From NCBI RefSeq assembly GCF_001693255.1, contig NZ_CP016474.1, positions 1,630,661-1,694,660 on the forward strand: a stretch of DNA of 64,000 nt, written 5' to 3'. Positions 54,657 to 62,835 of this stretch are shown piece by piece (within the stretch, counting starts at the first letter, position 1; every line of letters starts with the position of its first letter). The stretch comes from Picosynechococcus sp. PCC 7003. Its GTDB lineage: Bacteria; Cyanobacteriota; Cyanobacteriia; Cyanobacteriales; MRBY01. The notes below the pieces were generated by a model. It had not been told where the DNA came from and searched no databases. It worked only from the letters and a program-made list of their open reading frames with translations. A program made the position numbers and the translations under genes.

Positions 54657-55571
54657 ATGACTGTTTCTCTCCCCCGTTTTCTCCCCTTCTTCGCCAGCCT
54701 TGCCCTAGTTGTGGGGTTTTCAGAATCAGCCACCAGCGAACCGCAACTCCAAGTCACAGTCAATCCCAGCAGTCCCAAGCTTGGGGAGAGCATGGCCGTA
54801 ATTATTGATCCCCCCGGTACCCTCGATCCTCAACAGGCCGATACGTTAACGGTGCGCTTTACGAAAAGTGGCGCGACCCAGGCCGATACCTATCCCGTTT
54901 TTCCCCTCGATCCAGCCGGCGATCGCTACCGAGCTTTGATTCCCACTTCCCCCCTCGAACCCCACGGTAAAACCCTCCTCCAGGTGAGCGATGGTAACGA
55001 GACTCGCAACCTCGCCGTGTGGGTCCAAGACCGCCGTTTCCCGACCCAGCGTATTACCCTTTCTGGTCGTGGCTCCGGCCCAGCCACTCAATACGAACTT
55101 GACCGTGTTGCAGTCCTTAAAGCCCTCGTTACCCCTACCAAACATTGGAATGGCCCTTTCCTCAGGCCCAATAGCGGTCGCGTTTCAACGATTTTTGGGG
55201 TGCGACGCTACTACAACGGCGTTTTTGCCCAGGATTACTACCATCGCGGCGTTGACTATGCAGCGGGCTATGGTTCCCCTGTGGTCGCTCCCGCCCCTGG
55301 AAAAGTGGCCCTGATTGATTTCGAGAAAAATGGCTTTAAGGTGCACGGCAATACCGTCGGCATCGACCATGGCCAGGGCGTTATTAGCGTTTTTCTACAC
55401 CTCAACAGTATTCCCAGCAACCTCAAGGAAGGAGATTTTGTCCAGGCAGGTCAAACCATCGGCACTGTCGGCTCTAGTGGCGCTTCGACCGGGCCTCATC
55501 TCCACTGGGGACTTTATGTCAACGGAGTGGCGATCGATCCAGAGCTTTGGCGTAACCAAACGGTCCAATAA
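54657..55571 (+). CDS. M23 family peptidase with signal peptide
   Basis: 304 residues. The N-terminal signal peptide (about 1-28) implies export. A beta-rich middle follows. The C-terminal LytM/M23 domain contains the zinc ligands in HRGVDYAAGYGSPV and GPHLHWGLYVNG. Such peptidases cut peptidoglycan cross-bridges or activate amidases. It is 64 bases downstream of hfq. Confidence 0.9.
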   Translation: MTVSLPRFLPFFASLALVVGFSESATSEPQLQVTVNPSSPKLGESMAVIIDPPGTLDPQQADTLTVRFTKSGATQADTYPVFPLDPAGDRYRALIPTSPLEPHGKTLLQVSDGNETRNLAVWVQDRRFPTQRITLSGRGSGPATQYELDRVAVLKALVTPTKHWNGPFLRPNSGRVSTIFGVRRYYNGVFAQDYYHRGVDYAAGYGSPVVAPAPGKVALIDFEKNGFKVHGNTVGIDHGQGVISVFLHLNSIPSNLKEGDFVQAGQTIGTVGSSGASTGPHLHWGLYVNGVAIDPELWRNQTVQ

Positions 55572-55875
55572 CCCGACGGCGATCTACGCTATTTGGTTGA
55601 GGAAACTGAATTACCGCTCCATGACCCAGGCATTCCTGCCAACTAGTCACCCTCAAATCACCGGAAAACCAAGATAAATTAGGCCTTTGAGCTTTCTCTA
55701 GTTCAAGGGCTTGCTGCTGCAAATGTGGGCCTTCGCTAACTGAGATTTAGACGAATGCAGATCTGGTTACAAAAGATTTCATTGGTTTAGCGGTATGCAA
55801 AAATGTTATAAATTTATAACTGAGAATCTTTTTTATTATTTTCTCCAAAATCAATCCGCTTAGAGGATAGACAGC
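55572..55875. other. Gap between the M23 gene and feoA
   Basis: About 300 bases without a gene. The last 80 bases are AT-rich and contain the perfect palindrome at 55805-55820 and the Shine-Dalgarno of feoA (GAGGAT, about 10 bases upstream). I see nothing definite in the rest. Confidence 0.5.
55805..55820 (+). promoter_or_regulatory. Perfect 16-bp palindrome upstream of feoA
   Basis: GTTATAAATTTATAAC, exactly self-complementary, 55 bases before the feoA start. Just downstream, GAGAAT...ATTTTC (55822-55842) partly resembles a Fur box. The position between a likely promoter and feoA suits an iron-dependent operator, but it is not the textbook Fur sequence. Confidence 0.45.
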
Positions 55876-56118
55876 ATGACCCTTTTAGACTTAGCTGTTG
55901 GTCAAATCGCGCTAGTCCGTGAAATTTCTGATAGTAAATACGGTCAAAGTTTAATTACCCGCCTAGAGGCAATGGGAATTCTTCCTGATAAACCCATTCA
56001 AGTTTTACGGAAAGCAGCCCTCGGAGGGCCACTCCATTTGCGGATTGGCAGTACCACGGAGGTTGCCATGCGGCGGGATGAAGCGCGGCATATTTCCGTG
56101 ATCGTGGCAGAGGTCTAA
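55876..56118 (+). CDS. feoA: Ferrous iron transport accessory protein FeoA
   Basis: 80 residues with an SH3-like FeoA fold: LLDLAVGQIALVREI, RLEAMGILPDKPIQVLRKA, GGPLHLRIGSTTEVAMRRDEA. It works with FeoB in ferrous iron import at the plasma membrane. The feoB gene starts 3 bases later. The ATG at 55876 has a GAGGAT site. Confidence 0.95.
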   Translation: MTLLDLAVGQIALVREISDSKYGQSLITRLEAMGILPDKPIQVLRKAALGGPLHLRIGSTTEVAMRRDEARHISVIVAEV

Positions 56119-56121
56119 TCG

Positions 56122-57969
56122 ATGGCTAGCCATTGCCATGTAACCCAGATCAACTCGCAACGGAAGGATGTAACGCGGCGGATTGCCTTTGTGGGACATC
56201 CGAATACGGGGAAATCGACGTTTTTTAATCGGGTTACGAAAGCGAATGCGGCGATCGCCAACTGGCCGGGTTTGACGGTGGACTTATTTCGGGCGGTGAT
56301 CAAGCTCGATCAAGAGGTTGTTGAATGTGTCGATTTGCCGGGAATTTATGACCTTAATGGTTATTCCGATGACGAGCAGGTAGTGCGTCGATTTTTAGAG
56401 GAGTATGCGGTCAATTTGGTGGTGGTGGTGCTGAATGCAGCCCAGATCGATCGCCAGCTACGCTTACTCTTGCAAATTAAGTCCCTCGGTCTGCCGGCGA
56501 TCGCCGTATTCAATCTTGCCGACGAAGCCAAACGTTATGGGGTCAAATTTGATGCGATCGCTATCAGCGAACGGATTGGTGTGCCTGTCTATGCCATTAG
56601 TGCCAAATATGGCGAAGGTTGTCCCCGTGTTGTGCAAGGCATCACCCGCACCGTCCATGAACAGGTAGAAGCCTATCGTATTCAAAATTTAAGGCAATCA
56701 CTCCATGACCACCACGTCCACAGCGAGGAGGTGGATGCCATCCTTGAAGGGGTATTACAGATGCCCTCGCCCACCATCCGCACCTTTACCAATGTGTTGG
56801 ATGGTATTTTATTGCACTCCGTCTGGGGGTTACCGATCTTTTTCGCCTCAATGTTTGGGGTCTTTTGGCTCATCTGGACAGTCGGCTTACCCAGTGCTGA
56901 TCCGGTGGATGCGGTCACGGGTTGGTTTCAGGGAGCTGTTTTAGAACCGCTGCTGTCCCCCTTACCGCCGCTACTCCATGATTTACTGTTGGATGGGGTT
57001 TGGGCTGGCTTTGCGGCATTGTTATCATTTGTGCCGTTGGTAGCAATCTTTTTTATCGTGATGAGCTTCCTCGAAGGCAGTGGGTATCTGTCTAGGGCGG
57101 CTTATTTAATGGATTCTCTCATGGGGCGTTTGGGTCTCGATGGGCGCACCTTTGTGCTACAGATGATGGGCTTTGGCTGTAATGTGCCCGCGATTATGGG
57201 AACGAGGGTGATGCGGAGTCGGGGGATGCGCCTCTTGGCGATGTTGGTGATTCCTTTTTCTCTGTGTTCAGCGCGGTTACAGGTATTCGTCTTTATTCTC
57301 GCGGCGGTGATGCCGGGCTACCAAGGGGCGATCGCCTTATTTGTGTTGTACCTAATGAGTTTTGCCACCGCCTTTATCGTGGCTGCCATTTTGAGTCGTT
57401 TCAAATATTTTGCCGTGCGGGATCCCTTTGTTTTAGAACTGCCCCCCTATCGCCTCCCCACCCTCCCCCAAGTCGCCCTGAGGGTATGGGGAGAGATGAA
57501 AGAATTTGTGGTACGTCTCTCAACCTTCATGATTATCGGCAGTAGCCTGATTTGGTTGCTCACGAGTTTTCCAGAAGGTAGTGCCGGACTCGACACCTAC
57601 GCCGGACAAATTGGTGGCTTATTTCAGCCGTTGATGGCTCCCCTCGGCTTTAATCCATTTCTGACGATTTCTGTGTTGTTTGGCTTTGTTGCCAAAGAAG
57701 TTCAAGTTGCGGCCCTGGCTGTTCTCTATGGCCTTAGCGAAGCTGCAACGGCCCAAGAGTTGAACAATAGTATTACCTTTGCCCAGGGCTTTAGTTACTG
57801 CCTATTTAGCCTCATTTATATGCCCTGTTTGACGACCCTCGGTGCTATTTGGGGTGAGGCAAAGTCAGTACGTTATTTACTCATTTCGATCATCATTCCC
57901 TTTGTCACAGCTTGGATCTTTAGTTTTGTTGTTTACCAAAGTTTTTTGCTATTAAATATTGGCACTTAA
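56122..57969 (+). CDS. feoB: Ferrous iron transporter FeoB
   Basis: 615 residues. N-terminal GTPase domain: G1 GHPNTGKST (near 24-32), DLPG (G3) and NLADE (G4). The membrane part has two Gate regions, each with a conserved Cys-containing block (GFGCNVPAIMGTR, CSARLQVFV). It is shorter than E. coli FeoB (773) but close to other cyanobacterial FeoB proteins. It imports Fe2+, most likely the iron used by the P-type ATPase and ferritin-like genes downstream. An ATG a few codons later is possible. Confidence 0.95.
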   Translation: MASHCHVTQINSQRKDVTRRIAFVGHPNTGKSTFFNRVTKANAAIANWPGLTVDLFRAVIKLDQEVVECVDLPGIYDLNGYSDDEQVVRRFLEEYAVNLVVVVLNAAQIDRQLRLLLQIKSLGLPAIAVFNLADEAKRYGVKFDAIAISERIGVPVYAISAKYGEGCPRVVQGITRTVHEQVEAYRIQNLRQSLHDHHVHSEEVDAILEGVLQMPSPTIRTFTNVLDGILLHSVWGLPIFFASMFGVFWLIWTVGLPSADPVDAVTGWFQGAVLEPLLSPLPPLLHDLLLDGVWAGFAALLSFVPLVAIFFIVMSFLEGSGYLSRAAYLMDSLMGRLGLDGRTFVLQMMGFGCNVPAIMGTRVMRSRGMRLLAMLVIPFSLCSARLQVFVFILAAVMPGYQGAIALFVLYLMSFATAFIVAAILSRFKYFAVRDPFVLELPPYRLPTLPQVALRVWGEMKEFVVRLSTFMIIGSSLIWLLTSFPEGSAGLDTYAGQIGGLFQPLMAPLGFNPFLTISVLFGFVAKEVQVAALAVLYGLSEAATAQELNNSITFAQGFSYCLFSLIYMPCLTTLGAIWGEAKSVRYLLISIIIPFVTAWIFSFVVYQSFLLLNIGT

Positions 57970-57990
57970 AATATTTTTTTGCAAAATAAA

Positions 57991-58011
57991 ATCAACAAAT
58001 CAAGTGTTGAT
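57991..58011 (+). promoter_or_regulatory. Inverted repeat between feoB and the HMA2/ATPase operon
   Basis: ATCAACA (57991-57997), 7-base loop, TGTTGAT (58005-58011). There is no T-run after it, so an operator for the downstream operon is more likely than a terminator. An AT-rich stretch with a CATAAT box (about 58086-58091) follows. Confidence 0.4.
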
Positions 58012-58155
58012 AAATTCCTGTAAACAGCACTAAAAAACCTTTTTAATTCACAGTAAAAATTAATAAAGGTAAAACTTTAGCCATGCCATAATAAGGACAA
58101 GGGCATCAAGCCTCACTTTAGTTGGTAAAAAACGCGAAAATTCTGGAGAAAGTCA

Positions 58156-58458
58156 ATGTTAGAACAAGTCAAAAGTGCCTACAATCAAAGCTTAAATCGT
58201 AACGGTACCCTCAAAACCGTCGCGCTTGTTGCAGGAGCCGTGGTATTAGCGCCCGCCGTTGCGTCGATCCTGAAGCCAGTGGCGAAAGCCTCCATTAAAA
58301 CCGGGGTTGTCCTCTATCAAAAAACCAAAGGGGCGATCGCCGAAGCTGGCGAACAAGTTGGTGATCTTGTCGCCGAAGCCAAGGCAGAAGTCTTAGCGGA
58401 ACAGGCTGAGAAGCAAGAACTTCCCGCCATCGAAGCCGTACAAGATCACAATGCTTAA
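58156..58458 (+). CDS. DUF5132-like small hydrophobic protein
   Basis: 100 residues. A hydrophobic segment at about 22-46 (TVALVAGAVVLAPAVASILKP), then an amphipathic Lys-rich helix (ASIKTGVVLYQKTKGAIAEAG) and an acidic Ala/Glu-rich tail. This fits DUF5132, a family that I recall next to HMA2-domain proteins and P-type ATPases. By analogy with FezA in ferrosome clusters, it may be a membrane-vesicle or scaffold component. It is the first gene of an operon with the next two. Confidence 0.7.
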   Translation: MLEQVKSAYNQSLNRNGTLKTVALVAGAVVLAPAVASILKPVAKASIKTGVVLYQKTKGAIAEAGEQVGDLVAEAKAEVLAEQAEKQELPAIEAVQDHNA

Positions 58459-58509
58459 GGCTGAAATTTTAGTCTCAATGTCAATTATTGCCATGAAAAG
58501 GATAGTGCC

Positions 58510-59055
58510 ATGGTCAGTACAATTACCTCTGTAGAAAATACATCTCAAACCAGTCCCGAACCGGAAGTGACTCAACTGGCAAATTTTGTCAAAGAGCATG
58601 AAGAAATTGAAATGATTTTGCCTGTTTTGTTGGGGCTATTTATTACTAGTCGCCTCCAGTTACGGGGGGCAAATGCGCTGCTCGTCAATTTAGGTATTGC
58701 CACTGTTTTACGACAGATTTTTAAGGAGTTAAAACAGCCCACAACGACCCCAGAAAAGAAGGTAAAAACGTCAGAAATGGATCACAGTGATGTATTTGGG
58801 GAGGGGGTGACAATTGTTCATTCTGTGCCCGGTCGGATTCGCCTCCGGATTGATCAAATTGCGGGCGATCGCCTTTTTGCGAAACATCTAGAACGGCTGC
58901 TGCGGGATGATGACCACGTGCTGGGGGTGCGTTTCAATACCTCGGCGAGTTCGGTGGCAATCCAATACGATGCTGGCGCCCTCTCGGATATGGAACTGGG
59001 GCTACGTCTGATGGATATTCTCAATAAAGCCCGCCTCGGTGAGGCGATCGCCTAA
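58510..59055 (+). CDS. HMA2-domain protein
   Basis: 181 residues. A hydrophobic segment at about 35-70 (MILPVLLGLFITSRLQLRGA) may anchor it. The C-terminal HMA2 domain (about 98-180) starts VTIVHSVPGRIRLRIDQI. The usual CxxC of heavy-metal-associated domains is absent and replaced by PGRIRLR (107-113). The ATPase immediately downstream carries the same kind of motif near its start. Spacing is 51 bases from the gene before and 19 to the next. FezC-like role is inferred. Confidence 0.72.
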   Translation: MVSTITSVENTSQTSPEPEVTQLANFVKEHEEIEMILPVLLGLFITSRLQLRGANALLVNLGIATVLRQIFKELKQPTTTPEKKVKTSEMDHSDVFGEGVTIVHSVPGRIRLRIDQIAGDRLFAKHLERLLRDDDHVLGVRFNTSASSVAIQYDAGALSDMELGLRLMDILNKARLGEAIA

Positions 59056-59074
59056 GTCAATCAATTGAAAGTTA

Positions 59075-61216
59075 ATGACCTCACTCCAGCTTAGTTCGCA
59101 ATTTACCTGGGACTTTCCCTTTGACTATGAGATCGTTCACCAACTCGCAGGGCGGATTCGCTTAAAATTAGTCGCCTTTCCAGAGAACGGTTACAGTCGC
59201 TTATCGGCTTATTTCGCCACATTGCCTTGGGTCGAAACCTTTCGGATTAACCCTTGGGCGGCATCGGTGGTGATTCACTACAAACCCGCACAATTACGGG
59301 CCGCCCCTCTACCCCAAACAACGGTCAGCCCACCCCCAGAAAGCGAAACTCCCTCCCTCTGGACACAAGTGCAGCAATCTAGTTTAACGTTGCCCCTCTT
59401 GGCGACGGGATTGGGTCTAGCGAGTAATCAATGGGAAAATTTGTTGCTTAAAAGCTTGGCGCGGTTAACCCTCTTGGGGGCTGGTTTTCCGGTGGCTCAA
59501 CGGGCGATCGCCAGCCTTTGGCAAGACCACAAACTCAATATTGACTGTCTGGATTTCCTGGCCCTCATTTTTAGCGGCTTACAAGGCAAACTCGTCACCC
59601 CCGCCTTGGTAATTACCCTCCATGAACTGGGGGATTTAATTCGCGAACAAACCGCCCGCGCCACGGAACGCACCACCGCCAACTTAATGGAGACCATCGG
59701 GCGTTGGGCTTGGGTCGAACGGGAGGGGGAAATGATTCAAATTGAAAGCGATCGCGTTCAAGTCGGCGAAACAGTCATTGTCTATCCGGGGGAACGGATT
59801 CCCGTTGATGGCGTGGTCATTGGCGGTGAGGCGACGGTGGATCAACAGCAACTGACCGGTGAATCGATGCCCATCGTCGCCCAGGTGGATACAGAAGTTT
59901 ATGCCGCCACCCTGCTCCGTTCCGGAAAATTACGGATTCGCTGCGAACGGGTTGGTCACAATACCAGGGCCGCCCTCAGTGTGGAATTGCTAGAAAAAGC
60001 CCCCGTCCACGATACTCGCATGGCAAACTACGCCGCCCAGCTTGCCGATAAACTGATTTTGCCTTCCCTCGTCCTCGCCAGCGTCGTCTATTGCACAACC
60101 CAAGACCCAACCCGTGCCGCTTCCATCCTCACCCTTGATTTCGTTACGGGAGTCCGGGTGTCGATGCCGACAGCTTTTTTGGGGGCGTTAAACCATACCA
60201 CCCGCCACGGCATTCTTGTCCGCAGTGGGCGCACCCTCGAACTGTTGGCAGAAATTGACACGATTGTCTTTGACAAAACAGGCACCCTCACCCAAGGCAA
60301 AATCACCGTTGAATCAGTAACCCCCTGGGGTGCTTGGGGCGATCGCCTTTCCCCAGAGCGACTCTTGCAACTGGCTGCCTCTGCCGAACAGCGGATCACC
60401 CATCCCGTCGCCGAAGCCATTGTCCACCACGCCCAACAACAGGGCATTGAACTCCTCCCCCGCCAAGGTTGGGACTATCAGGTGGGATTTGGGATCAAAG
60501 CCACCATTGAGGGGCAAACCATTCTCGTCGGCAGTGCGACCTTCCTCGAACAGCAGGGCATTTGTCCCCTTGCCGATCAGCGAGAAATTGATAATTTTGC
60601 GGCATCAACTATTTACGTCGCCTCTGATCAAGCGTTACTCGGTTGGCTGACCTATACCGATCCGTTACGTCCCGAAAGTGCGTCTTTGATTGCCACGCTG
60701 CAACATGAGCGCCAAATGGCGGTGCACGTGTTGACCGGAGATAGCCACCAACGGGCGCATCAGGTGGCTCACGCCCTAAAAATTCCCGCGCACCATGTCC
60801 ATGCGGAGGCATTCCCAGAGGATAAGGCGCGGATTGTCCGCAACTTACGGCGGTCTGGTCGGGTGGTTGCCTTTGTGGGGGATGGTCTGAATGATTCGGT
60901 CGCCCTCGCCTATGCAGATGTATCTATTTCCTTTGCCGATGGTTCAGACATTGCTCGGGAAACGGCGGATGTGGTGCTGATGAATAATGATTTGAGTACG
61001 CTCCTCGAGGCGATCGCCATCGCGAAGGAAACCCAAAGTTTGATTGAACAAAATACCCTGTTGGTGGTCGCGCCCAACATGATCGGCTTGGGTCTGGCGG
61101 CAACGGTGGGACTAAATCCTCTCTGGGCAACGGTGATCCACAACGGTACGGCGATCGCCGCAGGTTTAAACAGTCTCCGTCCCCTACTCCAGCACCAATT
61201 GGAAACCCTGTCTTAA
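59075..61216 (+). CDS. P1B-type ATPase with HMA2-like N-terminus and no CPx motif
   Basis: 713 residues. N-terminal HMA-like domain (about 18-80) with AGRIRLK (25-31) in place of CxxC. P-type core: TGES (261-264), phosphorylated D400 in DKTGTLTQGK, and GDGLND (602-607). The membrane metal motif usually reads CPCALGLATPTA; here positions 355-367 read DFVTGVRVSMPTA, so CPC is replaced by FVT (356-358). Cu, Zn or Cd are therefore unlikely ligands. Iron is inferred from feoAB and the ferritin-like gene. This agrees with my memory of the FezB group. Confidence 0.85.
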   Translation: MTSLQLSSQFTWDFPFDYEIVHQLAGRIRLKLVAFPENGYSRLSAYFATLPWVETFRINPWAASVVIHYKPAQLRAAPLPQTTVSPPPESETPSLWTQVQQSSLTLPLLATGLGLASNQWENLLLKSLARLTLLGAGFPVAQRAIASLWQDHKLNIDCLDFLALIFSGLQGKLVTPALVITLHELGDLIREQTARATERTTANLMETIGRWAWVEREGEMIQIESDRVQVGETVIVYPGERIPVDGVVIGGEATVDQQQLTGESMPIVAQVDTEVYAATLLRSGKLRIRCERVGHNTRAALSVELLEKAPVHDTRMANYAAQLADKLILPSLVLASVVYCTTQDPTRAASILTLDFVTGVRVSMPTAFLGALNHTTRHGILVRSGRTLELLAEIDTIVFDKTGTLTQGKITVESVTPWGAWGDRLSPERLLQLAASAEQRITHPVAEAIVHHAQQQGIELLPRQGWDYQVGFGIKATIEGQTILVGSATFLEQQGICPLADQREIDNFAASTIYVASDQALLGWLTYTDPLRPESASLIATLQHERQMAVHVLTGDSHQRAHQVAHALKIPAHHVHAEAFPEDKARIVRNLRRSGRVVAFVGDGLNDSVALAYADVSISFADGSDIARETADVVLMNNDLSTLLEAIAIAKETQSLIEQNTLLVVAPNMIGLGLAATVGLNPLWATVIHNGTAIAAGLNSLRPLLQHQLETLS

Positions 61217-61307
61217 TTATTTCCAGCAGTGAGGTGGCACAACCCACGATTATGTTCTGACGCTAATTTGTCGTTTATTTTTCAACAATTTATTTTTGTT
61301 TTTGACA

Positions 61308-61844
61308 ATGCTAAAAAATTTAGAAATCGCCCTTAACGAAGCCCTCCAAGACGAATACAAAGCCGGCGAAACCTATCGCGTTGTCATCGAAAAATTTGGG
61401 GCAGTGCGTCCTTTTACGAATATTATCGAAGCCGAAAAACGCCATATTCGCGCCCTTTTGCCCCTTTTCCGTAAATATCAACTTCCCATCCCCATTAACC
61501 CTTGGATCAATAAAATTCCTGTCCCTGCCACCCTCCATAAAGCCTGTTTAGCGGGGGTAGAAGCAGAAATTGAAAATGGCGAAATGTATGAAAAACTTCT
61601 AGCTCTCAGCGCCGGCTATGGCGATGTGCAACAGGTTTTTCGCAATCTCCAGCGGGCTTCCCAACAAAATCACCTCCGCGCCTTTCAACGGGCAGCCGGG
61701 TTGCCGATCAATACCCCACCCCTCGACCCCGAACAGGCAGCATCCCATGGAGGACGAGGCACCGGGGGCAGGAAAGGGCGAGGCTTTCGGCATGGTCAAC
61801 GCAGCAGAACTACTTTCGGTCACTGTGGGACGGGCTGTCGTTAA
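61308..61844 (+). CDS. Ferritin-like (DUF2202-type) protein
   Basis: 178 residues from the ATG at 61308. The N-terminal 135 residues form a four-helix bundle with Glu/His metal-ligand patterns: ALQDEYKAGETY, IIEAEKRHIRAL, EAEIENGEMYEKLL and QNHLRAFQRA. This is the DUF2202 ferritin-like fold, normally a diiron site. The tail is Gly/Arg-rich and ends HCGTGCR, unlike the bundle. It lies 91 bases after the ATPase, same strand, so it may store or oxidise iron for the same system. Confidence 0.78.
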   Translation: MLKNLEIALNEALQDEYKAGETYRVVIEKFGAVRPFTNIIEAEKRHIRALLPLFRKYQLPIPINPWINKIPVPATLHKACLAGVEAEIENGEMYEKLLALSAGYGDVQQVFRNLQRASQQNHLRAFQRAAGLPINTPPLDPEQAASHGGRGTGGRKGRGFRHGQRSRTTFGHCGTGCR

Positions 61845-61869
61845 TGTTTCGGGTGGCGATCGCCTTTTG

Positions 61870-62298
61870 CTAGCAGTGGGATTCTGGAGCTTGAGCCTCT
61901 CCATTCACTGCCGCGAGGTCAACATCATTCATTTCCAAGGGCTGACCCCCACGGCAACGATTACCTTGACCCTGTCCCAGCATGCCCCGACGACCCATTC
62001 TGCCACGACCCCGGAGGGGCGCTTGGTCAAGTACTGTCTGAATTTCTGCAATCAGTTGACGGACAGGTTCCCACGCTTCATCGGGATTGGTGTCGCATTG
62101 GGCTTGATAATTTGCCAAGATGTCCTCGAGTTGGTGCAGGGTTTGCCCCGTGAGAACAGCCTGCCCGCGATCTAAATGCTTTCCCAAGGTTAATAGCTCC
62201 TCTTCAATCGCTGCGGGGACGCGAATCGTTTTTGTTGCGCCACTCTGCCATGCACTCTTACGACCTGCACCGGGACGCATTCCACCTCTACCTCTCAT
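61870..62298 (-). CDS. Putative RHH-like DNA-binding regulator
   Basis: 142 residues with a strong Shine-Dalgarno (AGGAGG) 8-13 bases before the ATG. The N-terminus is MRPGAGRKSAWQSGATKTIRVP, a basic arm followed by a short strand (TIRVP) and helix, like ribbon-helix-helix proteins and phage-type regulators with GRK arms. A helical middle and a Gly/Arg-rich tail follow. It converges with the ferritin-like gene. Palindromes at 62339-62353 and 62445-62457 lie upstream. Confidence 0.6.
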   Translation of the reverse strand: MRGRGGMRPGAGRKSAWQSGATKTIRVPAAIEEELLTLGKHLDRGQAVLTGQTLHQLEDILANYQAQCDTNPDEAWEPVRQLIAEIQTVLDQAPLRGRGRMGRRGMLGQGQGNRCRGGQPLEMNDVDLAAVNGEAQAPESHC

Positions 62299-62338
62299 TG
62301 TCTTTCCTCCTGAAAAATGTGGGGAATTTATTCCTTTT

Positions 62339-62353
62339 CTATCCTCAGGATAG
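62339..62353 (-). promoter_or_regulatory. Palindrome upstream of the regulator gene
   Basis: CTATCCTCAGGATAG: six-base arms with a 3-base centre, 41 bases upstream of the regulator start. Possible autoregulatory or metal-responsive operator. Confidence 0.45.
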
Positions 62354-62444
62354 CCCTCTTTTGATTTTGTGTCAATATCTAAAAGCTTTCATGGCATAAA
62401 TTCATAGATTTCGTCACGGAAATAAAAGCCGCTACTGTCACCAT

Positions 62445-62457
62445 CCCTAGCCTAGGG
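62445..62457 (+). promoter_or_regulatory. Palindrome upstream of the second DUF5132-like gene
   Basis: CCCTAGCCTAGGG, six-base arms with a 1-base centre, in the gap between the divergent regulator and DUF5132-like genes. Possible operator. Confidence 0.35.
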
Positions 62458-62556
62458 CATCAAATTTCTCCATAAAAGACGCTTCAATTGCAAGGATTAT
62501 GCAATAATAAACCCAGGTTTACCTTGCAAAACTTTCAATGAGGTTCAAGTTTAGCC

Positions 62557-62835
62557 ATGTCTTTGATTCACTGGAATAAGTCCGTCCTCAGTTTGCATCT
62601 CAGGGAAATTTTTGAGGATTATCATCGGGGTGATTCAAAGGCGCTCACTAGCCTCGGTACGGTGATGTTGGGGGCGATCGCCTTATCTACCACCTTCAAA
62701 TTAGGGAAACCCCTACTAAAACAAGCCATCAAGACAACTCTGACTCTCTCTACCAATCCCCCTTCTTCCCCCGTCTCACTCCGGGCCAATCTCGAATCAT
62801 CCCAGCGTCACCTCCCGAATACCCGTTCTGAATAG
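62557..62835 (+). CDS. Second DUF5132-like small protein
   Basis: 92 residues. After a soluble N-terminus (MSLIHWNKSVLSLHLREIF) comes a hydrophobic segment and then KLGKPLLKQAIKTTLTL, which parallels the KP...ASIKTGVVL arrangement of the 100-residue protein at 58156. The tail is polar and Ser/Pro-rich. It probably belongs to the same system and is divergent from the RHH-like regulator. Confidence 0.6.
   Translation: MSLIHWNKSVLSLHLREIFEDYHRGDSKALTSLGTVMLGAIALSTTFKLGKPLLKQAIKTTLTLSTNPPSSPVSLRANLESSQRHLPNTRSE

Noticed and set aside
61720-61844. Frameshift at the 3' end of the ferritin-like gene
   Set aside because: The Gly/Arg-rich tail looks odd, but the other frames give no better family match and similar tails occur in the neighbouring regulator, so a frameshift is not needed.
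61618-62175. 185-residue plus-strand frame over the regulator and ferritin-like ends
   Set aside because: It overlaps two better genes, one in another frame and one on the opposite strand, and its sequence shows no domain.
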